A stretch of 64,000 nt of DNA, from contig NZ_CP125942.1 of assembly GCF_039602135.1 (NCBI RefSeq), positions 1,674,001 to 1,738,000 on the forward strand, in the 5' to 3' direction. This stretch comes from Glutamicibacter sp. B1. GTDB taxonomy: Bacteria > Actinomycetota > Actinomycetes > Actinomycetales > Micrococcaceae. Position numbers and translations under genes: made by a program. Numbering within the stretch: the first letter of the stretch is position 1; every line of letters starts with the position of its first letter. The notes under the pieces were generated by a model. That model worked only from the letters and a program-made list of their open reading frames with translations. It was not told the origin of the DNA and made no database searches. Shown piece after piece: positions 26,540 to 34,596 of the stretch.

Positions 26540-27333
26540 GCGAAGCACCAGTCATTGAACTGCGCGATATCCACGTCCACCACAAAATCCGTGGCGGAAA
26601 ACTCTTCAGCCCACGGATCATCAAGGCCGTGAACGGCGTGAACTTTGAAGTTCACCGCGGTGAAACTGTGGGAATCGTGGGCGAATCCGGTTGTGGCAAG
26701 TCGACCCTGGCTTCGGTCTTAGTCGGTTTGCAAGAACCAACCAGCGGTCAGGTCTTGTTTAACGGCGCTACCGTGGGCAAACGTAATGCCTCAGCCCGCA
26801 AGGAATTTGGACGCTCTGTGGGTGTGGTCTTCCAGGATCCTGCCACCGCGCTGAACCCTCGCATGACCATCATGGATACCCTCACCGACCCACTGCGGGT
26901 GCACGGCATCGGCAATGACAAATCACGTCAGACTAAGGCCCTGGACCTCTTGAACGTGGTGGGTTTGCCGCCTTCGGCAGCCTCAGCACTACCTAGCCAG
27001 GTCTCCGGAGGTCAGCGTCAGCGTGTGGCCATCGCTCGCGCCCTGGCCTTGGAGCCAGACGTGATCGTCGCCGATGAACCGACCAGCGCCTTGGACGTGT
27101 CGGTGCGTGCTCAGGTGTTAAACCTGCTGACCGACCTGAAAACAGAACTGAACTTGGCCATGGTCTTCATTTCCCATGACATTCAAACCGTGCGCTACGT
27201 CTCAGACGTCATTTGCGTGATGAATGCCGGACAAATCGTGGAACGCGGCACCGCCGCCCAAGTTTTTGACGCACCGACCAACGACTACACCCGCACCCTG
27301 CTGGGCGCAGCTCCGGCCCTCCTAGAACACTAA
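26536..27333 (+). CDS. ABC ATPase, DppF-like (sialic acid transporter)
   Basis: The 265-residue ATPase has Walker A GESGCGKST (49-57), Q-loop VFQDPATALNP, signature VSGGQRQRVAIARAL, Walker B VIVADEPTSALD and the switch His in FISHD. It is the second nucleotide-binding subunit, pairing with the ATPase half of the preceding fusion. Its ATG overlaps the preceding stop in an ATGA arrangement. The C-terminus (NDYTRTLLGAAPALL) is the usual end of DppF/OppF-type subunits. The substrate is inferred from the operon. Confidence 0.88.
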   Translation: MSEAPVIELRDIHVHHKIRGGKLFSPRIIKAVNGVNFEVHRGETVGIVGESGCGKSTLASVLVGLQEPTSGQVLFNGATVGKRNASARKEFGRSVGVVFQDPATALNPRMTIMDTLTDPLRVHGIGNDKSRQTKALDLLNVVGLPPSAASALPSQVSGGQRQRVAIARALALEPDVIVADEPTSALDVSVRAQVLNLLTDLKTELNLAMVFISHDIQTVRYVSDVICVMNAGQIVERGTAAQVFDAPTNDYTRTLLGAAPALLEH

Positions 27334-27380
27334 AATTCACCGCCTGCAACTACAGGCACCAAACAAAGGACCCGATTTTC

Positions 27381-28328
27381 GTGACTAACCAGAATAACCC
27401 TAAGTACACCGGCGTCATCCCACCGGTGCTGACCCCACGCACCGCTGAGGGCACCATCGATACTGTTGGCTTGGACGCCATCGTTGAGCACCTGATCAAC
27501 GGGGGAGTGAGTGGCCTGTTCGTGCTCGGTTCCTCGGGTGAAGTTCCTTACCTGACCACCGCGGAACGAGATGCAGTGCTCAGCCAGATCGTTGCCATCA
27601 ATGCCGGTCGTGTGCCAGTACTGGTCGGTGCCTGCGAGCAGACCACCGCGCGTGTCATCGACGAGGGTGCACGACTGATCGGCCTGGGCGCTGACGCACT
27701 GGTAGTGACCACACCGTTCTACGCCATCTCTAATGGTCCAGAGATCGAAGCGCACTTCACCGCTATTCACGATGCACTGAAGGTTGATATCTTCGCCTAC
27801 GACGTACCGGTACGTACCCACCACAAGCTTCCGGTGGACGTCGCAGTGCGCCTGGCCGAATCAGGTGCCATCGTTGGTGTGAAGGACTCTTCAGGTGATG
27901 ACGTGTCCTTCCGTCAGCTGCTGCTGGCCACCAAGCACGTGCCGGGCTTCTCGGTCTTCACCGGCCACGAGGTAGTTGTTGACGGCGCGCTACTGGGCGG
28001 CGCCCATGGTGTGGTCCCAGGTCTGGGCAATGTTGATCCAGCCGGCTACCGTCGCCTCTTTGACTTGGCCCAGCAGGGCGAGTGGGCGCAGGCAGCAGCT
28101 GAACAGGATCGTTTGGCGCGAGTCTTTGACATCGTCCACACCCCAGATTCTTCGCGAGTCTCCCCAGGTGCAGCTGGCTTGGGTGCCTTCAAGACCGCAC
28201 TGGTTGAGCTCGGGGTCATTGCCTCGAACACGATGAGTGCACCGATGGTGAGCCTCAACGAGGCCGAAGCCGCACAGATCCGTGAGATCCTCGCCGAAAC
28301 TGGCCTGCTGGCTGTGGCAGCTAAGTAG
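27381..28328 (+). CDS. nanA: N-acetylneuraminate lyase (DapA/NanA family)
   Basis: The 315-residue class I aldolase of the DHDPS/NAL family has GSSGE near the N-terminus, catalytic Tyr140 in AYDVPVRTH and Schiff-base Lys168 in VGVKDSSGDD. Family members share this core, so sequence alone does not separate NanA from DapA or related lyases. Placement between a sugar-acid-type ABC transporter and nanK/nanE makes N-acetylneuraminate lyase the best call. It would split sialic acid into ManNAc and pyruvate in the cytoplasm. The start is GTG with AAAGGA upstream. Confidence 0.78.
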   Translation: MTNQNNPKYTGVIPPVLTPRTAEGTIDTVGLDAIVEHLINGGVSGLFVLGSSGEVPYLTTAERDAVLSQIVAINAGRVPVLVGACEQTTARVIDEGARLIGLGADALVVTTPFYAISNGPEIEAHFTAIHDALKVDIFAYDVPVRTHHKLPVDVAVRLAESGAIVGVKDSSGDDVSFRQLLLATKHVPGFSVFTGHEVVVDGALLGGAHGVVPGLGNVDPAGYRRLFDLAQQGEWAQAAAEQDRLARVFDIVHTPDSSRVSPGAAGLGAFKTALVELGVIASNTMSAPMVSLNEAEAAQIREILAETGLLAVAAK

Positions 28329-28339
28329 GCTCAACGCTC

Positions 28340-29299
28340 GTGCAAGACAACTTACGAGGCACCGGCGAGGTGCTGGCTTTAGACATTGGCGGCACGAAGA
28401 TCGCCGGTGCCCTCGTGCGCGCAGATGGCAGTATCCCGGCGCGGGCTCAACGGCCCACGCCGGCTACGGCTGGCTCAAAGGCCATGATTAACTCGATGCT
28501 TGAAGTCATCGCCGAGATTCTGGACAGCGGTACCTTCAGACCCGAAGGTCTGGGACTGGGATCTGCCGGGGTGATCGATCCGCGAACGGCGAAGGTATTA
28601 TCGGCCACCGACACGATCTTGGGATGGGCAGGCACCGATCTCGCAGGACAGCTTGGCACCCGCACCGGGCTGGAAGTGCGCGCGGTGAATGATGTGCACG
28701 CCCACGGTTTGGGTGAAGCCCGCTTTGGTGCCGGAGTTGGCTCCAGCGACATGTTGCTGATTGCCGTGGGCACCGGCATCGGTGGAGCCTACCTGCATCA
28801 TGGACAATTGGTTTCCGGGAGTCATCATGTGGCCGGGCACACCGGGCACATCGACTCGGTCTACGCCTTCGGACTTCCTTGCTCCTGCGGGCGCACCGCC
28901 CATGTGGAAGCCATCGGTTCGGGGCCGGCCATTTACTGGCATTACCAGCGGCTTGCTAACAACCCAACGGTGAAGAACACCCGCGAGGTGGCCCAACTGG
29001 CCCAAGCCGGAGACGAGCATGCGCACACCGCACTGAGTATCGGCGGCATGGCCGTAGGCTCTGCGGCCGCTTCCTTGGCGAATGTACTTGATCCGCAGAC
29101 TCTGGTTCTGGCCGGAGGCATGGCAGAAGCCGGTCCCATCTGGTGGGAGGCGGTACATGCGGGCTTCGTTGCCAGTGCTATCGACGCGTTGGCGCAAACC
29201 CCATTACTGCCCGCAACATTAGGTACGGATGCAGCACTACTCGGGGCCGCTAGCCTGTTCTGGAACGAAGAATTTGAGGAGAACGTAAATGTTGCTTAA
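28340..29299 (+). CDS. nanK: ROK-family kinase, probable N-acetylmannosamine kinase
   Basis: The 319-residue ROK protein has the phosphate-binding motif LDIGGTKIAGALV, DVHAHGLGEARFGAG, the GTGIGGA loop and the zinc-region pattern GHTGHI...PCSCGRTAHVE. In the zinc motif the third Cys of the usual CxCGxxGC is His here, with Ala before it; such substitutions are known in other ROK kinases. No N-terminal HTH is present, so it is an enzyme and not a ROK repressor. It would phosphorylate ManNAc at C6 with ATP. It starts GTG 11 bases after the nanA stop and overlaps nanE by 11 bases. Confidence 0.8.
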   Translation: MQDNLRGTGEVLALDIGGTKIAGALVRADGSIPARAQRPTPATAGSKAMINSMLEVIAEILDSGTFRPEGLGLGSAGVIDPRTAKVLSATDTILGWAGTDLAGQLGTRTGLEVRAVNDVHAHGLGEARFGAGVGSSDMLLIAVGTGIGGAYLHHGQLVSGSHHVAGHTGHIDSVYAFGLPCSCGRTAHVEAIGSGPAIYWHYQRLANNPTVKNTREVAQLAQAGDEHAHTALSIGGMAVGSAAASLANVLDPQTLVLAGGMAEAGPIWWEAVHAGFVASAIDALAQTPLLPATLGTDAALLGAASLFWNEEFEENVNVA

Positions 29300-29975
29300 C
29301 GCAGCTGAACTCGAAGCACTGCGTGGCGGGCTGATTGTATCGGCCCAGGCTTATCCGGGTGAGCCCATGCGTACCCCGCAAACGATGGCACAGGTGGCAG
29401 CCTCGGCAGAGATTGGTGGCGCAGTTGCTGTGCGAGTACAGGGCACAGCTGATATTCAGTTCACCCGCAGTGCCGTTCAGGTACCGGTGATCGGATTATT
29501 CAAGGATGGTCATGACGGCGTCTTTATCACCCCGACCATTCACCACGCATTGGCCGTCGCCCAGGCAGGGGCACATATCGTTGCTTTAGATGGAACTCGG
29601 CGTGCTCGTCCAGACGGAAAGACGCTGGCCGAAACCATCGAAGCGGTCCATGAACGCAGTGCTGCGCTGGTCATGGCAGACTGTGGATCTTTGGATGATG
29701 CGTTAGCTGCAGCCGAAGCTGGTGCCGACTTGATTGGGACGACTCTGGCTGGATATACCGGAGAACGCGAGAAGACCGACGGACCAGATATCCAATTGCT
29801 AGAGCAGATTGTCGCCAGCACTCTGGGGCTACCGTTGATTGCCGAAGGCAGGATTCATACCCCAGCCCAGGCTCGATCAGCATTGGATGCCGGAGCATTT
29901 GCCGTCGTGGTAGGCACCGCCATTACTCATCCGGCCAGCATTACCGGATGGTTTGATGCGGCCTTGCGGGCTTGA
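29289..29975 (+). CDS. nanE: N-acetylmannosamine-6-phosphate 2-epimerase
   Basis: The 228-residue TIM-barrel protein has the NanE signatures LRGGLIVSAQAYPGEPM, ALDGTRRARPDGKT, VMADCGSLDDALAAAEAGADLIGTTLAGYTG and LIAEGRIHTPAQA. It converts ManNAc-6-phosphate to GlcNAc-6-phosphate, which would then enter amino-sugar catabolism through nagA/nagB, not present in this window. The ATG at 29289 lies within the end of nanK and is preceded by TTGAGGAGAACGT. A weak 7-bp hairpin (29981-30006) follows. Confidence 0.9.
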   Translation: MLLNAAELEALRGGLIVSAQAYPGEPMRTPQTMAQVAASAEIGGAVAVRVQGTADIQFTRSAVQVPVIGLFKDGHDGVFITPTIHHALAVAQAGAHIVALDGTRRARPDGKTLAETIEAVHERSAALVMADCGSLDDALAAAEAGADLIGTTLAGYTGEREKTDGPDIQLLEQIVASTLGLPLIAEGRIHTPAQARSALDAGAFAVVVGTAITHPASITGWFDAALRA

Positions 29976-30049
29976 GTTTTCCTTAGGCAACTGTTCTGAC
30001 CTAGGGTTAAAAGCTGTACCCCGCAATTCATGAGTATCGGAGCAAGCCA

Positions 30050-30613
30050 GTGGACACTTTCATCAAGGGACCTTCCAAGCGAGACGTCGCCGGAATGAAA
30101 GCTGCCTTTGGCGCTATCGAAGCGTCCGAAGTCATCTCGGTGTTGTATAAAACTGCACGGTTTGGAAACTTCTTGGTCACCGGAACCGCGCACACTACGG
30201 TTTTGGACGATGTCATGGTCGGTGGGCTTAATGCTGCGGCCGCTAAAAAGAAGGCCAAAGCCAGTGATGGTTCCGAAGTGATGCAACGTCAACCAGATAA
30301 GGATGTTAGGGCTTTCCCGGCTGAATTTGAAGGGGAATTTTCGCCGCAGGAAACTGAAGTTTCGCAGCTTTCGCATGGTGACCTGGTGGTGGCATCCTTC
30401 AGTCAAGAGCCTTACGGTGACTTCGTGATTACCGGTGTGGTGACCGAAGCTGAAAACGATCGTTCCTACCTGATGGTTGGTCCCTGGATCCTGCAGACCG
30501 GTGAGGGCCAGGCTCCACGCTTGCTCAATGTTCAACTGGTTGCAGGCCAGGGAACTCACGTTGCCCCAGTACCTACTCGTCGTGGCTTGGTCGAGGTGGA
30601 CGGACTAGCCTAA
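30050..30613 (+). CDS. Hypothetical protein with two internal repeats
   Basis: The 187-residue protein has no signal peptide, membrane segment or recognised domain. Two halves look related: FGNFLVTGTAHTT...VMVGG (about residues 38-62) and YGDFVITGVVTEA...LMVGP (about 122-146). This suggests a duplicated beta-rich unit separated by a Lys-rich linker (AAAAKKKAKAS). The start is GTG at 30050. It is convergent with the MocR gene, the two reading frames overlapping by four bases at their ends. Comparable proteins may exist in Micrococcaceae, but I cannot name a family. Confidence 0.6.
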   Translation: MDTFIKGPSKRDVAGMKAAFGAIEASEVISVLYKTARFGNFLVTGTAHTTVLDDVMVGGLNAAAAKKKAKASDGSEVMQRQPDKDVRAFPAEFEGEFSPQETEVSQLSHGDLVVASFSQEPYGDFVITGVVTEAENDRSYLMVGPWILQTGEGQAPRLLNVQLVAGQGTHVAPVPTRRGLVEVDGLA

Positions 30614-32022
30614 TAACCTACGTGGCGCAGGGCTTGGCCCAGAATCCGACCGGCCTCATCAAAGGCTCCAGGATTTGGTCCGGAGTAGTTCAACCGCAGG
30701 TATTTGCCTGATTCTTCGGCGGGGAACCAACTGGCTCCTGGTGCTATGGCGAGTTTGCGAGTTTCGCACTCTCGTTCTAAGCGAAGTAAGTCAATCCCAT
30801 CGGGAAGCTGTACCCATAGGTTCAGTCCTCCCGGTGGGATTTGCTGTAAATGGGCCTCAGGAACATGCTGGGTGAGCGAATCGATCAGCAGATCTCTTCG
30901 GTTGTTCAACTGTTGGCGTAACGACTTGATGTGGGTCTTCCATCCGGGCTGCGAGACCACATCCAAGGCCACTGCTTGCAGTGGCCCGCTGACATACATG
31001 GATTGGGCTTGATGATCAGCCAAAATTCGTTCGCGCGCTGGCCCACGAGCAATAAGCCCTGCAACTCGTACCGCTGGGGAGAGGCTCTTGGTCAGCGAAC
31101 GTAGGTACAGCACGTGGCCGTGATCTTCACGGGCAGCTAATGGTGATGAATCACTGCTGATGCCAAAATCTTTGGCCCAGTCATCTTCAATAAGGAACGC
31201 TCCACGAGCTTTCACGATCTTCAGGACGCGCTCGGATACCTCGGGGCTCCACTGCGCCCCGGTGGGGTTGGCAAAATTGGGATGCGCATAGAAGGCGCGT
31301 GCACCGGTACGTTCGAAGGCACGGTCTAGTTCCATGGTATCGGGACCTTGAGGGCCACCCGGGATGGGTACAAGGGTGACTCCAACTTGTGCTGCGGCCA
31401 GGATAGCGCCCCAGTAAGTTGGTGATTCAATGAGCATCGGCTGCCCTTCGCCCACCAGTGCGCGAAAGATTGATCCTAATCCGCTTTGGCTTCCTGGAAG
31501 GATGATCACATCTCTTGCACTGGGCGCGCTGAGCCCTGGAAGCATATGTTCGGCAAGCTCAGCGGCAAACCAAGTTTGAAGTGCCGGTAGCCCGGCTGCA
31601 TCAGTGCGTTGCAGGACGGACTCACTTCGGGCCACCCGGCTAAAAGCCGACTTCACCAATCGTTCTGGCAATAATTCCCGGTCAGGATATCCCGAGTGCA
31701 GTGATATGAAGTCGTTGGGTAGAGTTCGTTGGCTGGGATGGATCTCGGGTAATTTTTGTCGGGGCGTACCCAAGGCGGCCGTTTGCCAACTGAAGTCTTG
31801 AGGGCGGGTGACGGGAACTTGGCGGACAAAAGTGCCGATGCCTGGACGGGACTCGATGAGTCCTTGCGCGATCAGTGATCGCAAGGCTTTTTGTACAGTG
31901 ACCGGACTTAGCGCGTGTTCAGCGACCAGTTGACGAGTAGATGGCAGTTGAGTTCCTGCAGGAGCCCGGGAAATCCAGTTGCGAAGTATCAAAACTAGAT
32001 TCTCACTGCTACTGTTAATCAT
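30610..32022 (-). CDS. MocR-type transcriptional regulator (GntR wHTH + aminotransferase-like domain)
   Basis: The 470-residue protein joins an N-terminal GntR winged helix (about 8-70; LPSTRQLVAEHALSPVTVQKALRSL) to a fold-type I aminotransferase domain. PLP-site residues are visible: Asn252 in FANPTG, the IEDDWAKD Asp and the Schiff-base Lys312 in RSLTKSLSP. MocR/GabR/PdxR regulators sense PLP-linked amino compounds and often control an adjacent divergent gene, here an EamA exporter. The ATG (32020-32022) overlaps the ATG of that gene. A promoter TTGGTG-N17-TACTAT lies just upstream on the minus strand and would give a leaderless mRNA. Confidence 0.85.
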   Translation of the reverse strand: MINSSSENLVLILRNWISRAPAGTQLPSTRQLVAEHALSPVTVQKALRSLIAQGLIESRPGIGTFVRQVPVTRPQDFSWQTAALGTPRQKLPEIHPSQRTLPNDFISLHSGYPDRELLPERLVKSAFSRVARSESVLQRTDAAGLPALQTWFAAELAEHMLPGLSAPSARDVIILPGSQSGLGSIFRALVGEGQPMLIESPTYWGAILAAAQVGVTLVPIPGGPQGPDTMELDRAFERTGARAFYAHPNFANPTGAQWSPEVSERVLKIVKARGAFLIEDDWAKDFGISSDSSPLAAREDHGHVLYLRSLTKSLSPAVRVAGLIARGPARERILADHQAQSMYVSGPLQAVALDVVSQPGWKTHIKSLRQQLNNRRDLLIDSLTQHVPEAHLQQIPPGGLNLWVQLPDGIDLLRLERECETRKLAIAPGASWFPAEESGKYLRLNYSGPNPGAFDEAGRILGQALRHVGY

Positions 32023-32059
32023 GAAACTAGATAGTACCGCTACTCAATTGAAACACCAA
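31992..32059. promoter_or_regulatory. Divergent MocR/EamA control region with AAACTAGAT direct repeats
   Basis: Two identical AAACTAGAT copies (31992-32000 and 32024-32032) start 32 bases apart, about three helical turns, flanking the overlapping start codons (CATG, 32020-32023). On the minus strand TTGGTG-N17-TACTAT (-10 at 32031-32036) overlaps the second copy. On the plus strand TACTGT (32010-32015) may be a -10 five bases before the EamA ATG. Spaced direct repeats are the usual operator form for GabR-like proteins. Confidence 0.55.
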
Positions 32060-32986
32060 CCGCTACTGACCCCTAGAGCAGGATTGCTCTGGGGACTGCT
32101 CGGAGTGAGTGCCTTCTCCTTCACGGTTCCGTTCACTCGGGTTGCCGTAGCTCAGGGCGGCATGGATCCTGTATTCGTCGGTGCGGGACGGGCAGTCATT
32201 GCAGCGGTCTTCGCCGCACTCGCGTTGCTCATCACCAAACAACAACGTCCCAGCGCACGACAATGGCAGCGCCTAGCAGTAGTAGCTTCCGGAGTTGTTG
32301 CAGGGTTCCCTTTGTTGACTTCGTTCGCGCTCACAACCGTTCCAGCAAGCCACGGCGCGGTGGTGATCGCCATACTTCCTGCAGCGACAGCAGTCGCATC
32401 GGTAATTCGCACGAAGGAACGCACCCGGTTTTCATTTTGGTGTGCGGCCATTCTTGGGTCGCTGGTAGCAGTGGCATTTGCCGTGATCAGCGGCGGTGGA
32501 TTCTCCGGAATTCATCTATCAGACCTACTGCTGGTCATTGCCGTGGTCGTGTGCGGAATTGGCTATGCCGAAGGTGGATTGCTTGCCCGCGAATTAGGGG
32601 CATGGCAAACAATTTCGTGGGCGTTGGTATTGGCTTTTCCGCTGATGCTCTTGTTGACGCTGATCAGCATTGGTCATCAACTCCCTAGTGGTACCCCGGC
32701 AGCCTGGGGTTCTTTTGTGTATTTGGGTGTTGTCAGTATGTTCTTAGGATTTGTCGCGTGGTACCGCGGACTTGCTATCGGTCCTATGGCTCTGGTCAGT
32801 CAAGTGCAGCTGGTGCAACCGGTGCTCAGCATTGGGTGGGCGGCACTTATATTGGGTGAAGATATCGGTTGGAGCACCGTAGCCGGGGGACTGGCTGTGA
32901 TTATCTGCGCTTTGCTCGCCATACGTTCCAGAAACTCATCCCCACGCTTTGCTCCAGCAGAGATCAACACATCTTTGTCGAGTTAA
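32021..32986 (+). CDS. EamA/DMT-superfamily membrane transporter
   Basis: The 321-residue protein has ten transmembrane segments in two EamA repeats (about 30-155 and 165-300). Features include VPFTRVAVAQGGMDP after the first helix, TTVPASHGAVVIAILPAATAV, and GFVAWYRGLAIGPMALVSQVQLVQPVLSI in the second repeat. Members are drug/metabolite exporters, often for amino acids or related compounds. The divergent MocR regulator suggests an amino-acid-like or vitamin-B6-linked substrate, which is inference. The ATG at 32021 overlaps the regulator ATG on the other strand; an upstream TTG at 31979 would run through the regulator gene and is not preferred. Confidence 0.85.
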   Translation: MKLDSTATQLKHQPLLTPRAGLLWGLLGVSAFSFTVPFTRVAVAQGGMDPVFVGAGRAVIAAVFAALALLITKQQRPSARQWQRLAVVASGVVAGFPLLTSFALTTVPASHGAVVIAILPAATAVASVIRTKERTRFSFWCAAILGSLVAVAFAVISGGGFSGIHLSDLLLVIAVVVCGIGYAEGGLLARELGAWQTISWALVLAFPLMLLLTLISIGHQLPSGTPAAWGSFVYLGVVSMFLGFVAWYRGLAIGPMALVSQVQLVQPVLSIGWAALILGEDIGWSTVAGGLAVIICALLAIRSRNSSPRFAPAEINTSLSS

Positions 32987-33034
32987 ACCCAACCATCGTA
33001 CAGAATGAAAATACTCATTCCAGGAAGGATTATT

Positions 33035-33967
33035 GTGAAGAAATTTGTTGGCTTGAGCGCTTTTCCACTCACTCCTTTGTTTCAAGATCAGGTGGACGAG
33101 TCAGCGCTCATTGGGTTGGTGAAGCGTCTACGTTGTGCCGGCGTAGATTCGATTGCGGTGCTGGGTTCCACCGGTTCCTATATGTATTTGAACCGATCTG
33201 AAAGAGCGCGAGTCGCTCAACTGGCGGTAGAACACGCCGCTAATGTGCCGGTCATCGTTGGTGTTGGCGCGATGCGCACTTCCCAAGTCCTCGAACACAT
33301 TGATGATGCAGTTGCAGCCGGCGCCAAAGGATTACTACTAGCTCCAGTTGGGTATCAAAAATTAGGTGACCAAGAGGTTTTGGATCTGTTTCGAGCCGCC
33401 ACCGAACACAGTGATTTGCCGGTCATCGTCTATGACAACCCGGGAACAACGCACTTTACTTTCAGCAATGATTTGTACGCGCGGATTGCGCAAATACCGG
33501 GAATCGCGTCGATCAAAATTCCTGGAGTACCCGAGGACCCGATCAAAGCGAAGGAGCATGTAGATGCGATTCGCCGTATCCTGCCGCCACACGTGAGCAT
33601 TGGTGTTTCAGGGGACTCTTCCGGAGCAGCGGGGCTGATCGCCGGCTGCGACGCGTGGTACACGGCGGTTGGTGGAACGATTCCTCAGCCCATGTTGGAG
33701 ATCACCCGGGCAGCCCAATCCGGGGATGCTCTGCGTGCCGTAGAAATTTCGCAGTCGCTTGAACCGCTGTGGTCTTTATTTTCAAAGTTCGGCGGAAGCT
33801 TGCGGATCAGCGCTGCCATTGCTGAGTACTTTGAGTTAGTTGAAGCTAACTGTTTGCCCCTACCTGTCCAAGGTTTAAACTCCGAGCAGCGCGAAGAGCT
33901 GGTCAAGGTATTAGGTCAGCTCGGACTTGATGAAAAACTGGGGCATCAAGCGAATACTGGGAAATAA
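33035..33967 (+). CDS. Dihydrodipicolinate synthase/NAL-family lyase, orphan paralogue
   Basis: The 310-residue class I aldolase has LGSTGSYMYL in place of the usual GTTGE loop, Tyr133 in VYDNPGTTH and Lys161 in SIKIPG. The catalytic Tyr and Lys are thus kept, while the substrate-loop residues differ from both DapA and NanA. The GTG at 33035 has AGGAAGG upstream; an ATG at 33005 has no site. It lies 48 bases after the EamA stop and could be co-transcribed with it. The substrate is unknown: a 2-keto acid aldol product is expected. It is not close to the nanA copy in this window. Confidence 0.8.
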   Translation: MKKFVGLSAFPLTPLFQDQVDESALIGLVKRLRCAGVDSIAVLGSTGSYMYLNRSERARVAQLAVEHAANVPVIVGVGAMRTSQVLEHIDDAVAAGAKGLLLAPVGYQKLGDQEVLDLFRAATEHSDLPVIVYDNPGTTHFTFSNDLYARIAQIPGIASIKIPGVPEDPIKAKEHVDAIRRILPPHVSIGVSGDSSGAAGLIAGCDAWYTAVGGTIPQPMLEITRAAQSGDALRAVEISQSLEPLWSLFSKFGGSLRISAAIAEYFELVEANCLPLPVQGLNSEQREELVKVLGQLGLDEKLGHQANTGK

Positions 33968-34071
33968 CTCAAGCTTTTATCAATAGTCATAGAGACTAGT
34001 GGCAATCTGCCACACTCGTTGTTTAGGGTCATCTGCGCTATGCGCTGAGTCGAAACAAAAGGGTAAGGGTC

Positions 34072-34512
34072 ATGGGACGGATCAAGCGGTTTGATCACAT
34101 CGGAATTACCGTAGCGAATCTTGAAGAAGCCACCAGCTTCTTTGAGGCATTAGGCCTGTACGTTGAGGGGCGAGCCGATGGGATTGAAGGCGAGTTTCTG
34201 GAGACCGTCTGCGGTATCCCTGAGTCGCGGACAAACATCGTGATGCTCAAGGCCGAAGGCAGTGATGTCGGCATTGAACTTTCCAGCTTCGAAAAACCGG
34301 AACACGGACCGGGCCAGCCTGAAGCCATGGCCAATGAATTAGGTCTTCGCTCTTTAGCGTTTGAAGTTGATGATCTACGAGCCACCGTGGATGAGCTGGG
34401 AGAGAAAGGTTATGGCCTGATCGGGGGAATCGGTGAATACGAAGGAGTCTGGGCCATGGCCTATGTTCGAGGTCCCGAAGGACTCATCGTTGCGCTGGCT
34501 CAGCGTCTTTAG
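34072..34512 (+). CDS. VOC-family (glyoxalase/bleomycin-resistance fold) protein
   Basis: The 146-residue protein has the paired beta-alpha-beta-beta-beta pattern: FDHIGITVANLEEATSFFEALG at the start, LRSLAFEVDDLRATVDELGEKGY in the second half and YVRGPEGLIVALAQ at the end. The first metal-site residue (His in DHIG), a Glu in the middle (GIELSSFE) and the terminal region fit the vicinal oxygen chelate fold. A lyase, epimerase or dioxygenase role cannot be decided. The ATG follows AAGGGTAAGGGTC. A terminator shared with the convergent acyl-CoA dehydrogenase gene follows. Confidence 0.8.
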   Translation: MGRIKRFDHIGITVANLEEATSFFEALGLYVEGRADGIEGEFLETVCGIPESRTNIVMLKAEGSDVGIELSSFEKPEHGPGQPEAMANELGLRSLAFEVDDLRATVDELGEKGYGLIGGIGEYEGVWAMAYVRGPEGLIVALAQRL

Positions 34513-34545
34513 AACGTCGGAAAATTAGAAAATGACGATAAATGA

Positions 34546-34590
34546 GAAAGTGGTGTCCGATAACCCTCGAAGGTATCGGACACCACTTTC
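34546..34590. terminator. Bidirectional terminator between the VOC and acyl-CoA dehydrogenase genes
   Basis: GAAAGTGGTGTCCGATA (34546-34562) pairs with the complementary arm ending at 34590 (ATCGGACACCACTTTC). It sits 7 bases beyond the acyl-CoA dehydrogenase stop. Confidence 0.85.
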
Positions 34591-34596
34591 TATTGG

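Noticed and set aside
27381..28328. Calling the nan-operon lyase dapA
   Set aside because: The catalytic core is shared, but the adjacent nanK, nanE and sugar-type transporter favour N-acetylneuraminate lyase.
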